Source of the DNA: Saprospiraceae bacterium | GTDB lineage: Bacteria > Bacteroidota > Bacteroidia > Chitinophagales > Saprospiraceae | Assembly (NCBI GenBank): GCA_028285545.1 | Contig: JANQPA010000043.1 | Location: 62,001-126,000 of the forward strand | Length of the DNA: 64,000 bases | Reading direction: 5' to 3' | Shown here: positions 35,542 through 44,631 of the stretch, piece after piece | Layout: every line of letters begins with the position of its first letter | Position numbering within the stretch: the first letter of the stretch is position 1 | Made by a program: the position numbers and the translations under genes | Notes under the pieces: model-generated | Database searches by the model: none | Told to the model about the DNA's origin: nothing | What the model saw: only the letters and a program-made list of their open reading frames with translations

Positions 35542-38500
35542 ATGAAAATAAAAGTAGGTATTTTTTTTGGGGGCCCATCCAGAGAGCGCGAAATATCATT
35601 TGCAGGAGGCCGAACAGTATACGACAACTTAAATCAATCCCTTTTTGAGGCTATTCCCATTTTCGTGGATAGTCGCAAAAATTTCATTCTACTAGATTGG
35701 CAATTTGTATATAAAGGTTCTATCAGGGATTTTTATCCCCCAGTAGATCAACTCCCTCCTTCTCCGAATAACTTTCAGGTTTATCTGGAAAGTTTAGGAC
35801 AGTTATCCCCGCAGCAGCAGGATTTAATAATTAGCAGGGTTGGCCGAAAAATTGATCCTGAGGAGTTACCTAAATTGATTAACCTGGCATTTCTGGCATT
35901 GCATGGCGAATATGGTGAAGACGGCCAAATTCAAAAAGAGTTAGAGGATTTGAGAATTCCTTATACCGGAAGTGGGATAACGGCTAGTGAAATTGGTATG
36001 GATAAGGCCGTCCAGAAAGAAATGATGCTGGCCAAAGGTTTTTCTTCTCCCAAGGTAGTAGTCTTCCAACGGGAGGACTGGCTGCAGCGAGATTTCAGAG
36101 GTGCTTATAAAGAGGCCATAGAAAAAGTAGGGTTCCCAATGGTGATACGACCTGCTAATCAGGGTTCATCAATTGGTGTTTCCATTATAGAACATGATGA
36201 CTATGAAGCTTTCAAAGAATCCGTAAATAGAGCGTTTTTTAGAGAGTATATTCCCATTGGCAGATGGAGAATGGTAAGCCAATATGACAAATTTGAACAT
36301 ATCCGTTTGTTGACAGATATCCGTGATGGAGTAGGGTTTCCTATGGATGTAAGTTTTGCCGGAGAAATGATAACTATATTTCATCCAGAGCAATTATTGT
36401 CATTTTTAAATAAACAGACAGAAGCTTGGGAAGGAAGTGAAAAAGAAGCCTTTTTATTAGAAGGACATCTAAATGAACGCAAAGTAATCATTGAAGAATT
36501 TATCCATGGCAAGGAATTTTCTTGTATTGTAATCCGAAATGAAGAAAACAAAGCTATTGCCCTTCCACCTACTGAAATTGTAAAGGGTAAGGAAGTTTTT
36601 GATTACCGTTCCAAGTATATGCCTGGATTGTCACGAAAAGAAACCCCAATAAACTTACCAATAGAGGAAATACAAGACATTAGAAAAGAGTGTGAGCGAT
36701 TGTTTGTGGACTTAGGTTTTCAGACTTATGCCCGGATTGATGGTTTTTTTACACCCCAAAAAGATATATATCTCAATGATCCCAACACAACCTCCGGGAT
36801 GTTGCCTTCCTCTTTCTTTTTCCATCAGGCAGCAGAGATAGGCTTGAATCCTTCACAATTTTTAACCTTTATTATCCGAACTTCTCTTCAGGAACGATTG
36901 GCCGAAAATAAAGACGACGCTTCTTATCGAGAGTTATTGGAATATTTAGATGATAAAATTCTTACCCTTAAGGAGGAAGCGATAAAAAAGCAAAAGATCG
37001 GGGTTTTTCTTGGTGGGTATTCTTTTGAAAGGCATATCTCAGTAGAAAGTGGAAGAAATATTTTTGAAAAATTATCAAGCTCAGATAAATACGAACCCAT
37101 TCCACTGTTTTTAACAGGAAGTGCCGAGAACATTGAATTGTATCAGTTACCAATTAATTTGTTATTAAAAGATAATGCCGATGATATTCGTGATAAAATC
37201 TATCATTGGGCCCCCAATTTACTGTTAGATCAAATTAAAAATGAGTGCAAAGATATTACTGCTAAATATGCTTCTGCGGAGGTTGTTTTTAAGCCGGTAT
37301 CTGCAGCCCTAGAAGGCTTAAGTGATCGAATTGATTTTGGATTTATTGCACTCCATGGGCGGCCAGGTGAAGATGGGCATTTGCAAAGCTTATTTGAAAA
37401 AATAGAACTGCCTTATAATGGCTCAGGTGTACAATCCTCTATTGTCACAATAGATAAATACCAAACGCTTCAAACCCTTAAACGCAATGGTTTTACCGTT
37501 ACTGACCAACAAATTATGGGCAGAGAAGCGTTTGAAGCAGATGAGCAGGCCTTTTACCATAAGATTGAGCAACATTTTAGCTACCCCTTAATAGCCAAGC
37601 CTATTGATGATGGATGTAGTTCAGCAGTAAAGGTAATAAGGAGCAGGGAGGAACTTAAGGCCTACTCCCATTTGATGCTGAATTTTCAATTGCAAAACGA
37701 AGAAGAGCAAAGGAAAATCCTTAAACTTCGCCCCAAAGAAGAATTTCCTCAGAAACAGGCCATCCTCTTTGAATCTTTAATTCATGGAAGGGGAACCAAG
37801 CACTTCCTTGAAATAACGGGAGGTTTACTAACACATTTAAAGCCTGATGGTACAGTTGTATATGAAATTTTTGAGCCTTCAGAGACTCTTGCATCCGGAG
37901 ATGTACTCTCATTAGAGGAAAAATTCCTGGCTGGTGAAGGTCAGAATATTACTCCTGCCCGATTTGCTAAGGACATGGAAAATCACCGATTTATTTCTGA
38001 TCAGGTTAAAGAAGATCTGGAAAAAGTTGCTCGAATCCTCAATGTCCAGGGTTATGCAAGAATTGATGCTTTTGTAAGAATATTTGAGGATAATAGCATT
38101 GACACCATAGTTGTTGAGGTCAATTCCCTACCGGGAATGACTCCTGCTACCTGCATTTTCCATCAGGCTGCACTCAGTAGTTATAAACCCTATGATTTTA
38201 TTGATAAAATTATTGAATATGGAAAGCGAAGGTTTGTCCAGCGTTTTTCAATGGATTCTATTGCGGCTACAACTGCAATTGCAGAATCAGAAATAGATAG
38301 TCTTAGCCCATCTGTTGAAGAAATACCTAATGAAAATACGATAACAATGGAACAAATGCCAGAGGAAACACCACTTGCTGAACAAGAAAACGAGAAGGCA
38401 CCTTCTTTCTTCCGTGGCATCTTGAATAATACTCTGGGTTTTCTAAAATCCTCTTACTTTTTGCGGAATTTAGGAGCAATTTTTTTAGTAGTGATTCTAT

Positions 38501-39270
38501 TTTATATTTTCCTCACAGGAGGCCTGGGTTGGTATACCAAGCATGGAGAATCTATGGAGGTTGAAAACTTTACTGGTATGGATTTAAACAATGCCAGAAG
38601 GTTAGCCAGAGATCGGAAACTGAGACTCGAAATCATGGACTCTACCTTCATAGTAGGCCGCCAGCCCAATATTGTTATTGAACAAACCCCGAAAAAAGGC
38701 TCCAGGGTTAAAGAACGCAGGACGATTTACCTGGTTGTAACTAGAAGTACTCCACCTTTGGTGACACTTCCAGACCTTGTTGGCAATTACGATTATTTTC
38801 AATATACAAGGAAGCTAGAGTTAATGGAAGTAAACTATAAAATCAGAGAAAAGATTTTTGATAGAAAACAAGCAGAAAATACAATTTTGCATTGTTATTA
38901 TAATGATCAAAAGATTACGCAGCGGGACATTCAAAATGGGTATAAAGTTGCCAAGGGAAGTACGGTTGAATTTGTTGTTACTCAAAGGAATACAGGGATG
39001 GTCGAGATCCCCAGTCTGGTTTGTGAAAAGTTTGATGCAGCTCGGTTTTTAGTGAATAGCAATAATTTAGCGATCGGTCAGGTTTTTACCAGTTTGGGAC
39101 AAGAGGCCTGGAATGATGCCTATGTTTATAAGCAGGAACCTGCTGCAGTTTCAGGCAGACAAATTAAAATGGGCACACAGATTAATATTTATTTATCTCC
39201 AAATCGCCCTGCTAATTGCCCAAATGATGTGCTTGATGAAGCAAATGACTTGGAAGAAGAACAGTTTTAG
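35542..39270 (+). CDS. Tandem double D-alanine--D-alanine ligase fused to a membrane helix and three PASTA domains
   Basis: The ATG at 35542 gives 1242 residues (an in-frame TTG at 35533 is less likely). Residues 1-470 are one complete Ddl (ATP-grasp) module: GGPSREREIS, LALHGEYGEDG, YTGSGITASEIGMDK, ANQGSSIGVS, ARIDGF, NDPNTTSGM. Residues about 485-895 are a second: GGYSFERHIS, IALHGRPGEDG, YNGSGV, DDGCSSAV, ARIDAF, VEVNSLPGM. An acidic linker (900-960), a membrane helix (about 975-998) and three PASTA-like units (about 1004-1072, 1073-1150, 1152-1222) follow. Ddl makes the D-Ala-D-Ala of murein; PASTA units bind murein or muropeptides. Usually these are separate proteins. The second module keeps the canonical E-x-N; the first has D-P-N. 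Confidence 0.9.
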   Translation: MKIKVGIFFGGPSREREISFAGGRTVYDNLNQSLFEAIPIFVDSRKNFILLDWQFVYKGSIRDFYPPVDQLPPSPNNFQVYLESLGQLSPQQQDLIISRVGRKIDPEELPKLINLAFLALHGEYGEDGQIQKELEDLRIPYTGSGITASEIGMDKAVQKEMMLAKGFSSPKVVVFQREDWLQRDFRGAYKEAIEKVGFPMVIRPANQGSSIGVSIIEHDDYEAFKESVNRAFFREYIPIGRWRMVSQYDKFEHIRLLTDIRDGVGFPMDVSFAGEMITIFHPEQLLSFLNKQTEAWEGSEKEAFLLEGHLNERKVIIEEFIHGKEFSCIVIRNEENKAIALPPTEIVKGKEVFDYRSKYMPGLSRKETPINLPIEEIQDIRKECERLFVDLGFQTYARIDGFFTPQKDIYLNDPNTTSGMLPSSFFFHQAAEIGLNPSQFLTFIIRTSLQERLAENKDDASYRELLEYLDDKILTLKEEAIKKQKIGVFLGGYSFERHISVESGRNIFEKLSSSDKYEPIPLFLTGSAENIELYQLPINLLLKDNADDIRDKIYHWAPNLLLDQIKNECKDITAKYASAEVVFKPVSAALEGLSDRIDFGFIALHGRPGEDGHLQSLFEKIELPYNGSGVQSSIVTIDKYQTLQTLKRNGFTVTDQQIMGREAFEADEQAFYHKIEQHFSYPLIAKPIDDGCSSAVKVIRSREELKAYSHLMLNFQLQNEEEQRKILKLRPKEEFPQKQAILFESLIHGRGTKHFLEITGGLLTHLKPDGTVVYEIFEPSETLASGDVLSLEEKFLAGEGQNITPARFAKDMENHRFISDQVKEDLEKVARILNVQGYARIDAFVRIFEDNSIDTIVVEVNSLPGMTPATCIFHQAALSSYKPYDFIDKIIEYGKRRFVQRFSMDSIAATTAIAESEIDSLSPSVEEIPNENTITMEQMPEETPLAEQENEKAPSFFRGILNNTLGFLKSSYFLRNLGAIFLVVILFYIFLTGGLGWYTKHGESMEVENFTGMDLNNARRLARDRKLRLEIMDSTFIVGRQPNIVIEQTPKKGSRVKERRTIYLVVTRSTPPLVTLPDLVGNYDYFQYTRKLELMEVNYKIREKIFDRKQAENTILHCYYNDQKITQRDIQNGYKVAKGSTVEFVVTQRNTGMVEIPSLVCEKFDAARFLVNSNNLAIGQVFTSLGQEAWNDAYVYKQEPAAVSGRQIKMGTQINIYLSPNRPANCPNDVLDEANDLEEEQF

Positions 39271-39290
39271 AAAGTTATAAATTTTTTCAA

Positions 39291-39593
39291 ATGGATATTA
39301 ACGTTAAGCAATTAAAAGAAAAAGTTGAAAATGGGGACGACTTTGTTCTAATTGATGTTAGAGAGCCCTACGAACATGAGGAATTCAACATTGAAGGAGA
39401 ACTTATTCCTTTAGGAAACTTTCCAGGAGTGATCCCTGAATTGGAAGACCGGAAAGATAAAGAGATTATTGTGTATTGCAGGTCCGGAAGAAGGAGTGCT
39501 ATGGCCCAACATATGCTTCAGCAAGCTGGATTTGAGACGGTAAGAAACCTGGAAGGAGGAGTCATCGCCTGGATAGAAGAGTTTGGAGAGTAA
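39291..39593 (+). CDS. Rhodanese-like domain protein
   Basis: A 100-residue single rhodanese domain with LIDVREPYEHEEFNI and the active-site loop VYCRSGRRSAM (Cys63). The likely role is sulfur transfer to a small acceptor in the cytoplasm. It begins 20 bases after the Ddl-PASTA gene and probably shares its transcript, which a strong terminator ends at 39599-39650. Confidence 0.93.
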   Translation: MDINVKQLKEKVENGDDFVLIDVREPYEHEEFNIEGELIPLGNFPGVIPELEDRKDKEIIVYCRSGRRSAMAQHMLQQAGFETVRNLEGGVIAWIEEFGE

Positions 39594-39598
39594 AACTT

Positions 39599-39650
39599 AA
39601 AATATTATAAAGAAGGCTGGCGAAATCGCCAGCCTTCTTTATAATATTTT
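39599..39650. terminator. Strong bidirectional terminator
   Basis: A perfect stem of 25 bp (39599-39623 with 39626-39650) carries a GC-rich tip (GGCTGGCGA) and A/T-rich base on both sides. It separates the rhodanese gene from the convergent SPOR protein gene, whose stop is at its edge. Confidence 0.92.
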
Positions 39651-40255
39651 TAATTTTTCTTCTTTTGTACGATTGCTTCTACACTACGATCATTTATCAG
39701 TTCGTTTTTGAGCCGATTTGCTGAAGAATAATCATCAAAACGATCTACTATTACCACTGCGTAGGCACCACGATCAAAGAGATGCATGGCCGCATTCTGA
39801 TATCCCAATCTTTGGAGTTTTTTAACCTGATTTTCTGCATTCTGTTTTTGTGAAAAAGTTCCAGCGATCACCATATAATCTCCATAACTAGAAGATGAAT
39901 TATCAAAATTTGAAGTGGGAGTATTATCTACTTCACTGACTGATTTTGTAGAGGAGTTGAAATCGTTTTCTGAAGAAGTTTGTTCTTCTTGGCTGCTTGA
40001 CTCCTGAAAACCACTGCCATCTTCATCATAATAATCATCATCCTGAGGAGTAATGGAGTTATTATAATCCTCAGAGGGTAAATTAGTGGTAGTTTCATCA
40101 TCAATACTGTTGGGATTATAAGGATCTTCAACCTGACTAATACGGGAGTTTTGATCCTGCCTGGAATTATTTTGGAAAATCTTAAAAATTAAATAAGATA
40201 AAGCTGCAATGCCTATTACTACGATGAAAATAGTAATATAATCAAGTCTTGACAT
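39650..40255 (-). CDS. Membrane-anchored SPOR-domain protein
   Basis: The ATG at 40255 (MSRLDYITIFIVV) gives 201 residues; the frame opens further up at 40291. One membrane helix (residues 5-25) is followed by a low-complexity, Ser/Asp/Glu-rich linker (about 30-115) and a C-terminal SPOR domain (about 120-198: YMVIAGTFSQKQNAENQVKKL, AYAVVIVDRF). Such proteins bind septal peptidoglycan during cell division. It is a single gene. Confidence 0.88.
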   Translation of the reverse strand: MSRLDYITIFIVVIGIAALSYLIFKIFQNNSRQDQNSRISQVEDPYNPNSIDDETTTNLPSEDYNNSITPQDDDYYDEDGSGFQESSSQEEQTSSENDFNSSTKSVSEVDNTPTSNFDNSSSSYGDYMVIAGTFSQKQNAENQVKKLQRLGYQNAAMHLFDRGAYAVVIVDRFDDYSSANRLKNELINDRSVEAIVQKKKN

Positions 40256-40352
40256 ATTGGTGATTGGATTGGTTATCTGGTAAATTAGCAAATATTTTCT
40301 TTAGTATGCAAGTGAATGGCCTAAAAAACAAACAATACAGAGGCCTGGTCTA

Positions 40353-41141
40353 TTATACTTCCCATTCAAAATCTAATTCTAAGCCATCATAGCATAATTG
40401 AATGTGAGCAGGGAGTTGCTGATTAACCTGTTCATGTAAGCCCATTCTGTGGCTAACATGGGTTAAAAAAGCTTGGCGAGGCTGAAGTACTTCAATTAAT
40501 TCAAGAGCTTCTTCCAGGTTTAGGTGAGAATGATGAGGGTTATGATGTAATGCATTAAGTATCAGGGTGTCTAGACCTTCCAATTTTGATTTCTCAACAG
40601 AATTTATTGTTTTTGCATCTGTGACATAGGCTAAGGAACCCATCCGAAATCCCAAAACAGGAATCTTGCCATGGATAACTTCAATAGGCTGAATCTTGAG
40701 ATCATCAAACTGTAAAACCTGATTTTTATTGATTTCTTTCATAATGAGGCGCGGGGCTCCAGGATAAGGTTTTTGATCAAATATATAGGCAAATCGACTT
40801 ACTACATTTTGGATAACTGCTTTAGTGGCATAGATGGGCATATCTTGTCTGGTCATAAAGTTGAAAGGCCGGACATCATCTAAGCCAATAATATGATCAT
40901 TATGTTCATGCGTCAATAGTACAGCCTGAAGAGAATTAACATTTTGTTGGAGCATTTGAGTACGAAAATCCGGCCCGCAGTCAATAGCAATATTATGATT
41001 TTTAAAACTAATCAGAGCAGCAGTTCTCAATCGCTTATCTTTAGGATTTGTTGACCTACAAATTTCGCAATCGCATCCAATAACAGGAATGCCTTGTGAG
41101 GTGCCAGAGCCCAGGATTGTTAAAGTTCCTTTTAATAACAT
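40353..41141 (-). CDS. MBL-fold metallohydrolase, PhnP-like
   Basis: A 262-residue metallo-beta-lactamase fold protein. The metal motif is THEHNDH (His78, His80, Asp82, His83), later VTDAK and LTHVSHRMG add ligands, and IGCDCEIC near residues 21-28 gives a structural zinc site as in PhnP. PhnP cleaves cyclic phosphodiesters such as 5-phosphoribosyl 1,2-cyclic phosphate; the same fold is also used for other small phosphodiesters, so the substrate is not certain. It follows the 41149-41433 gene by seven bases. Confidence 0.88.
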   Translation of the reverse strand: MLLKGTLTILGSGTSQGIPVIGCDCEICRSTNPKDKRLRTAALISFKNHNIAIDCGPDFRTQMLQQNVNSLQAVLLTHEHNDHIIGLDDVRPFNFMTRQDMPIYATKAVIQNVVSRFAYIFDQKPYPGAPRLIMKEINKNQVLQFDDLKIQPIEVIHGKIPVLGFRMGSLAYVTDAKTINSVEKSKLEGLDTLILNALHHNPHHSHLNLEEALELIEVLQPRQAFLTHVSHRMGLHEQVNQQLPAHIQLCYDGLELDFEWEV

Positions 41142-41148
41142 AATTTTA

Positions 41149-41433
41149 TTATTCCTTCTCCTTGCTGGTAAAGGATTTTTGTGCCTCCTTATAAAATTTG
41201 AGCATTTTAGGGTCTGTTATTTGATCTTTTTCAACAATAATATTTTGAAGTATATCTATTAAACAATCTACCCTCCCTGGAGTATCAAAAAATCGGTTGA
41301 TAACAGCAACTTTTTTGTCCTGAACAATGCAATAACCCGATTGAAAATTACCCCTTTCATAACGAATATTATAACCTAAAAATTCGAATAGTGCTTCTAA
41401 CTTTTTTAAAGTGTGCTTTGTAGGTTTTAACAT
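41149..41433 (-). CDS. Conserved hypothetical protein
   Basis: The ATG at 41433 gives 94 residues (MLKPTKHTLKKLEALFEFLGY); the frame opens earlier at 41496, but the extension has no conserved look. The core YNIRYERGNFQSGYCIVQDKKVAVINRFFDTPGRVDCLIDIL recalls a small Bacteroidota family without assigned function. It is probably co-transcribed with the MBL-fold hydrolase gene directly downstream. Confidence 0.7.
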   Translation of the reverse strand: MLKPTKHTLKKLEALFEFLGYNIRYERGNFQSGYCIVQDKKVAVINRFFDTPGRVDCLIDILQNIIVEKDQITDPKMLKFYKEAQKSFTSKEKE

Positions 41434-41589
41434 AATCAACGAATTCTGTTTTCTCCCTGGAATGAACATTTTGACCAAAAAATACTTATAAGGCAAATGT
41501 CTTCCAATTGCTAAAATTGGAGTCTTCCTAAATAATATTGTTTTTCAATTATTATCTTACAGTAGAATGCTAAAATTAATTAAATCATA

Positions 41590-42273
41590 ATGAAATCATC
41601 TACCCTCACTTTAGCCGTTGCAATTATAAGTCTTTTCTTTGTTTTTTCTACTACTACAAGTCACGCCCAAGAACGTTTTAGAGCTGGAGCTATGCTAGGA
41701 TTTAATCTATCTCAACTCGATGGTGATAATTTTTCTGGCTATGACAAAAAAGGAATTAGCGGGGGGCTGAGAGTGGCTACTGTTTTTAATGATCGTTTGG
41801 ATTTTATGGTGGAGATGTTGTATACCCAAACCGGAAGCCAGTTTAAAAATAATGGCCGCCCTGTTGATTTTAGTAGTAAGGTGAAGCCTGTTCATATCCG
41901 CCTGAATTATGTTGAGGTACCCTTGTTAATTAATTATCACTTTAAGCAGGTAGAAAAAAGACTTTTCCGTTATGAATTTTTTGCTGGCGTTTCTGTAGGG
42001 CGACTTATTGGTACTAAAATTACAGAAGATAAATCCATCTCCGGCCGCATGCCTACCTATGCCGATCTGGAAGAAGATTTCAATAAAAACCACTTGGGGG
42101 TCGTTTTTGGCTTGAAGTATAATTTTAATAATAATTTTGGAATGGCACTTCGCCATACTTTAGCTGGAACCAGATTATATAAAAATGAGGAGGCGGAAAG
42201 CTCTCAGATTTATCAGATGAGAAGCTATTTTCTTAGTTTTCATACCATCTATATGTTTGATATCAATAATTGA
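41590..42273 (+). CDS. Outer-membrane beta-barrel protein (PorT/OMP_b-brl type)
   Basis: A 227-residue protein with a signal peptide (residues 1-27, ending SHAQ) followed by alternating amphipathic strands. The opening (GAMLGFNLSQLDGDNFSGYDKKGISGGLRVA) and VEMLYTQTGSQFKN are typical of eight-stranded Bacteroidota barrels. The function is unknown. The next gene (42476) is a paralogue, so this is a tandem pair. Its stop codon opens a stretch of GATG-rich words that becomes the octamer array at 42304. Confidence 0.87.
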   Translation: MKSSTLTLAVAIISLFFVFSTTTSHAQERFRAGAMLGFNLSQLDGDNFSGYDKKGISGGLRVATVFNDRLDFMVEMLYTQTGSQFKNNGRPVDFSSKVKPVHIRLNYVEVPLLINYHFKQVEKRLFRYEFFAGVSVGRLIGTKITEDKSISGRMPTYADLEEDFNKNHLGVVFGLKYNFNNNFGMALRHTLAGTRLYKNEEAESSQIYQMRSYFLSFHTIYMFDINN

Positions 42274-42303
42274 TGCTATAGTCCTGTGATTCTATGATTT
42301 TTT

Positions 42304-42359
42304 GATGAGTAGATGAGCAAATATGCAAATTAGTAGATGTGCAGATTCGGTGATGCTAC
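42304..42359. repeat. Octamer word array GATGAGTA/GATGAGCA/AATATGCA...
   Basis: Seven consecutive octamers stay in register: GATGAGTA, GATGAGCA, AATATGCA, AATTAGTA, GATGTGCA, GATTCGGT, GATGCTAC. These are the same words as in the reverse arm at 12466-12501. It lies 30 bases past the stop of the first barrel gene. Confidence 0.85.
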
Positions 42360-42396
42360 AATGCTGTGATTTTATGATGAATAGATAACTATATCA

Positions 42397-42470
42397 TTCT
42401 GTGAAATCTGTGAAATTAGCGTGAGAAAAAAGCTCCGATAAGCAACTTTCCAAACAATAAAACAATCCTG
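42397..42470. repeat. Dispersed fold-back repeat, copy B (right half only)
   Basis: CTGTGAAATCTGTGAAATTAGCGTG then AGCTCCGATAAGCAACT and CAATAAAACAATCC match the right half of copies A and C. It ends six bases before the ATG of the second barrel gene, so it may supply its leader. Confidence 0.75.
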
Positions 42471-42475
42471 AAAAT

Positions 42476-43060
42476 ATGCTAGCCAGAAGTTCTTTCATAA
42501 TTATCTTATTCTTCTTTTTTAATTATAAGAGCGTTGCACAAACTTTTGAAGGTGCTTTGTTATTCGGAGCTAACCTTTCCCAAATCGATGGTGATTTATT
42601 GGCAGGTTTTAATCAGCCGGGAATAAATGCAGGTGCCAGGGTTACTATTAATCTTTCTGAACGATGGAAGGGGAGTATGGGTTTGCAATTTGCCCAGGCC
42701 GGGAGTAGCTTCAGTAAAGGTGATCCTGCCAATGCATTATATGATAAAATCCGACTAAATACAGTTGAAGTACCTTTACTGATGCATTTTATTGAATGGC
42801 GGTTTAGAGTAAATGCGGGTTTAACTTATAGTCGATTGATAAACTATTCAGCTAAAGATGTAATTGGAGGAGACCTAACCGATGATACGTTTTTAAGGGA
42901 CAATATTTTGTCTTTGGCCTTGGGACTAACTTATCTTTTTAACGAAAAATGGGGAATAGATTTTATTTGGAATAAAAGTCTAACAAATGTTCAAGCTGAA
43001 GAAGGAGCCAATACTTTTATTACAAGGAACCTTTCCTTTCGATTAATCTATATTTTATAA
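42476..43060 (+). CDS. Outer-membrane beta-barrel protein, paralogue
   Basis: A 194-residue protein with a signal peptide (residues 1-22, ending SVAQ) and a barrel pattern. Its start (GALLFGANLSQIDGDLLAGFNQPGINAGARV) parallels the previous gene closely, as does GSMGLQFAQAGSSFSK. It is about 30 residues shorter. The pair probably arose by duplication and divergence. It converges with rbfA with a 20-base gap. Confidence 0.87.
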   Translation: MLARSSFIIILFFFFNYKSVAQTFEGALLFGANLSQIDGDLLAGFNQPGINAGARVTINLSERWKGSMGLQFAQAGSSFSKGDPANALYDKIRLNTVEVPLLMHFIEWRFRVNAGLTYSRLINYSAKDVIGGDLTDDTFLRDNILSLALGLTYLFNEKWGIDFIWNKSLTNVQAEEGANTFITRNLSFRLIYIL

Positions 43061-43080
43061 TCTTTAAGGAAAAAGGATGA

Positions 43081-43473
43081 TTATTCTGATTTTTCGCCCT
43101 CCTGTTCGTCCCCCATCTGATTATCATCGTGCAGTTTTTGAAAAAGTTGGTTGAGTCGATACATCTCATCCAATGTGTCATCGAGGAAAAATTCAATATC
43201 TGGCATTCGACGCATTTGTTTTTTCAAGCGATAGGCAAGTGATTGTTTGAGGCGATGCATACTATTCTCCATCTCCAGTAATACCTCTTGTTTGTTTTCA
43301 GTATTATATACACTCAGATATATCTTAGCCATGCTGAAGTCGGGTGTAATCTTTACATTGGTAACAGTAACTAAAGCTTGAGCACCATATACATAAGTTC
43401 CTTCCTGTTGTAAAACGGTGCTGAAATGTCTTTTGATCAGTTCAGCTACCTGCTTTTGTCTAATCGTTTCCAT
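43081..43473 (-). CDS. rbfA: 30S ribosome-binding factor A
   Basis: The ATG at 43473 (METIRQKQVAELI) gives 130 residues, the usual RbfA length; the frame opens at 43500 with a weaker N-terminus. KH-like parts are VTVTNVKITPDFSMAKIYLSVYN and LAYRLKKQMRRMPDIEFFLDDTLD, which are diagnostic. It assists 16S rRNA 5'-end maturation and cold adaptation. The neighbours are unrelated, so it is apart from the infB-type operon seen in other bacteria. Confidence 0.95.
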   Translation of the reverse strand: METIRQKQVAELIKRHFSTVLQQEGTYVYGAQALVTVTNVKITPDFSMAKIYLSVYNTENKQEVLLEMENSMHRLKQSLAYRLKKQMRRMPDIEFFLDDTLDEMYRLNQLFQKLHDDNQMGDEQEGEKSE

Positions 43474-43540
43474 TTTTAAAAGTAACTTTATTTCAGGCAT
43501 TAACGCATTTTTGCTAGCCTTAGTTTCTTTTTTTTCTTTT

Positions 43541-44377
43541 TTATCCCATAATTGCTACCACTCCCAGCATTTTTTCTCCTAATCCTTGATCTCCTTGTAT
43601 TTCTACTTTCTTTAAAGCCTCAGATTTAGAGATTCCCTTAGTAAAAAGGCGCCAGGCTATTTTTTTGTTAATTATCACAGAACACGATCCAGGATAATCA
43701 CAATTTTTGTAAAGGCCCCAAGAATTTGCAGATCTTACTAGAAACCACTCTCCTAAGTCTTCACTTATGCTGATGCGAATGACCGTGCCCTCCTTGGCCT
43801 GTACATCTGAATAATGATGAGGCAATGCCCGAATTAGAGTATCTAAAAATGGATGATACAAAGCATATTGAAGCAATTCTTCATCTCTTCCAAGTGCAAG
43901 GCGAATTTGTTGTTGGTGATGAAATTTTTCAGTGTATTCCCTGGCTACATGAAACCAATTAGGAGAGGTTTGTTCCCCAGCCCAGGCCACAGAAAAAATG
44001 GCATCCTGGTCCGGGTTAAGAGTTTTTAAATAATCCAGATACCATTGATTACTGATTTCCAGTAAATCCACCAGAAGCGGAGGACTTATTCTTTTGGTTG
44101 ATTCAATCCAACTATGATTGAGTTGGTTTAAAGCAGCTACAATACTTTTATAATCTGCGACTCCTTCAAAAGAAACACTAAAATGGCGATCACGTCCAGT
44201 AGATACTCCACGAAGATTACCATCAAGTAAATGGAGCGCAATGTCATGAATATTCCACAAGGGGACAACGGTTTTCTTTTCCCACTCCTCAGGCTGTAGA
44301 GACCTCAAAACCTCAATTAGCTTTTGATCAATTACTGGAAAAAGATCGATGGTATTAATAGCAGTAACTTTTTTCAT
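43541..44377 (-). CDS. DinB-fold (maleylpyruvate isomerase N-terminal-like) protein
   Basis: A 278-residue protein. The N-terminal four-helix bundle (residues 1-165) has the DinB/MDMPI metal-site pattern: NIHDIALHLLDGNL and REYTEKFHHQQQIR supply histidines. The C-terminal part (about 185-275) looks like the SCP2-like domain often fused to it (VIINKKIAWRLFTKGISKSEA). Such proteins are probably thiol-dependent metalloenzymes; the substrate is unknown. It reads toward rbfA, 67 bases apart. Confidence 0.82.
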   Translation of the reverse strand: MKKVTAINTIDLFPVIDQKLIEVLRSLQPEEWEKKTVVPLWNIHDIALHLLDGNLRGVSTGRDRHFSVSFEGVADYKSIVAALNQLNHSWIESTKRISPPLLVDLLEISNQWYLDYLKTLNPDQDAIFSVAWAGEQTSPNWFHVAREYTEKFHHQQQIRLALGRDEELLQYALYHPFLDTLIRALPHHYSDVQAKEGTVIRISISEDLGEWFLVRSANSWGLYKNCDYPGSCSVIINKKIAWRLFTKGISKSEALKKVEIQGDQGLGEKMLGVVAIMG

Positions 44378-44610
44378 GATTTTCTGGGAAGATTAATACA
44401 TAGGATACCCCGGACTTAGTTAAAATTATTGTAGGTCAAGAGTAAAACCTGAGCATATTATTATCACAAGCAAGCTTAAGTTATCCGATAAAATTGGTGA
44501 CTTCAAACTTTTTTGTATTTTTTGTTTAAAAAATATAGAATTTAAAACTTTAATTTTATTATTTCGGTTGATTATTATGCTGTAAATTAATTTCCTAGAT
44601 TGCAAAGTAG

Positions 44611-44618
44611 TAAATTTG
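44611..44618 (+). promoter_or_regulatory. Probable -7 promoter element of recG
   Basis: TAAATTTG fits TAnnTTTG and ends 13 bases before the ATG, the same spacing as at the TlpA-like gene. The -33 box is not clear. It implies a very short leader. Confidence 0.5.
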
Positions 44619-44631
44619 ATTCTTTCTAATC

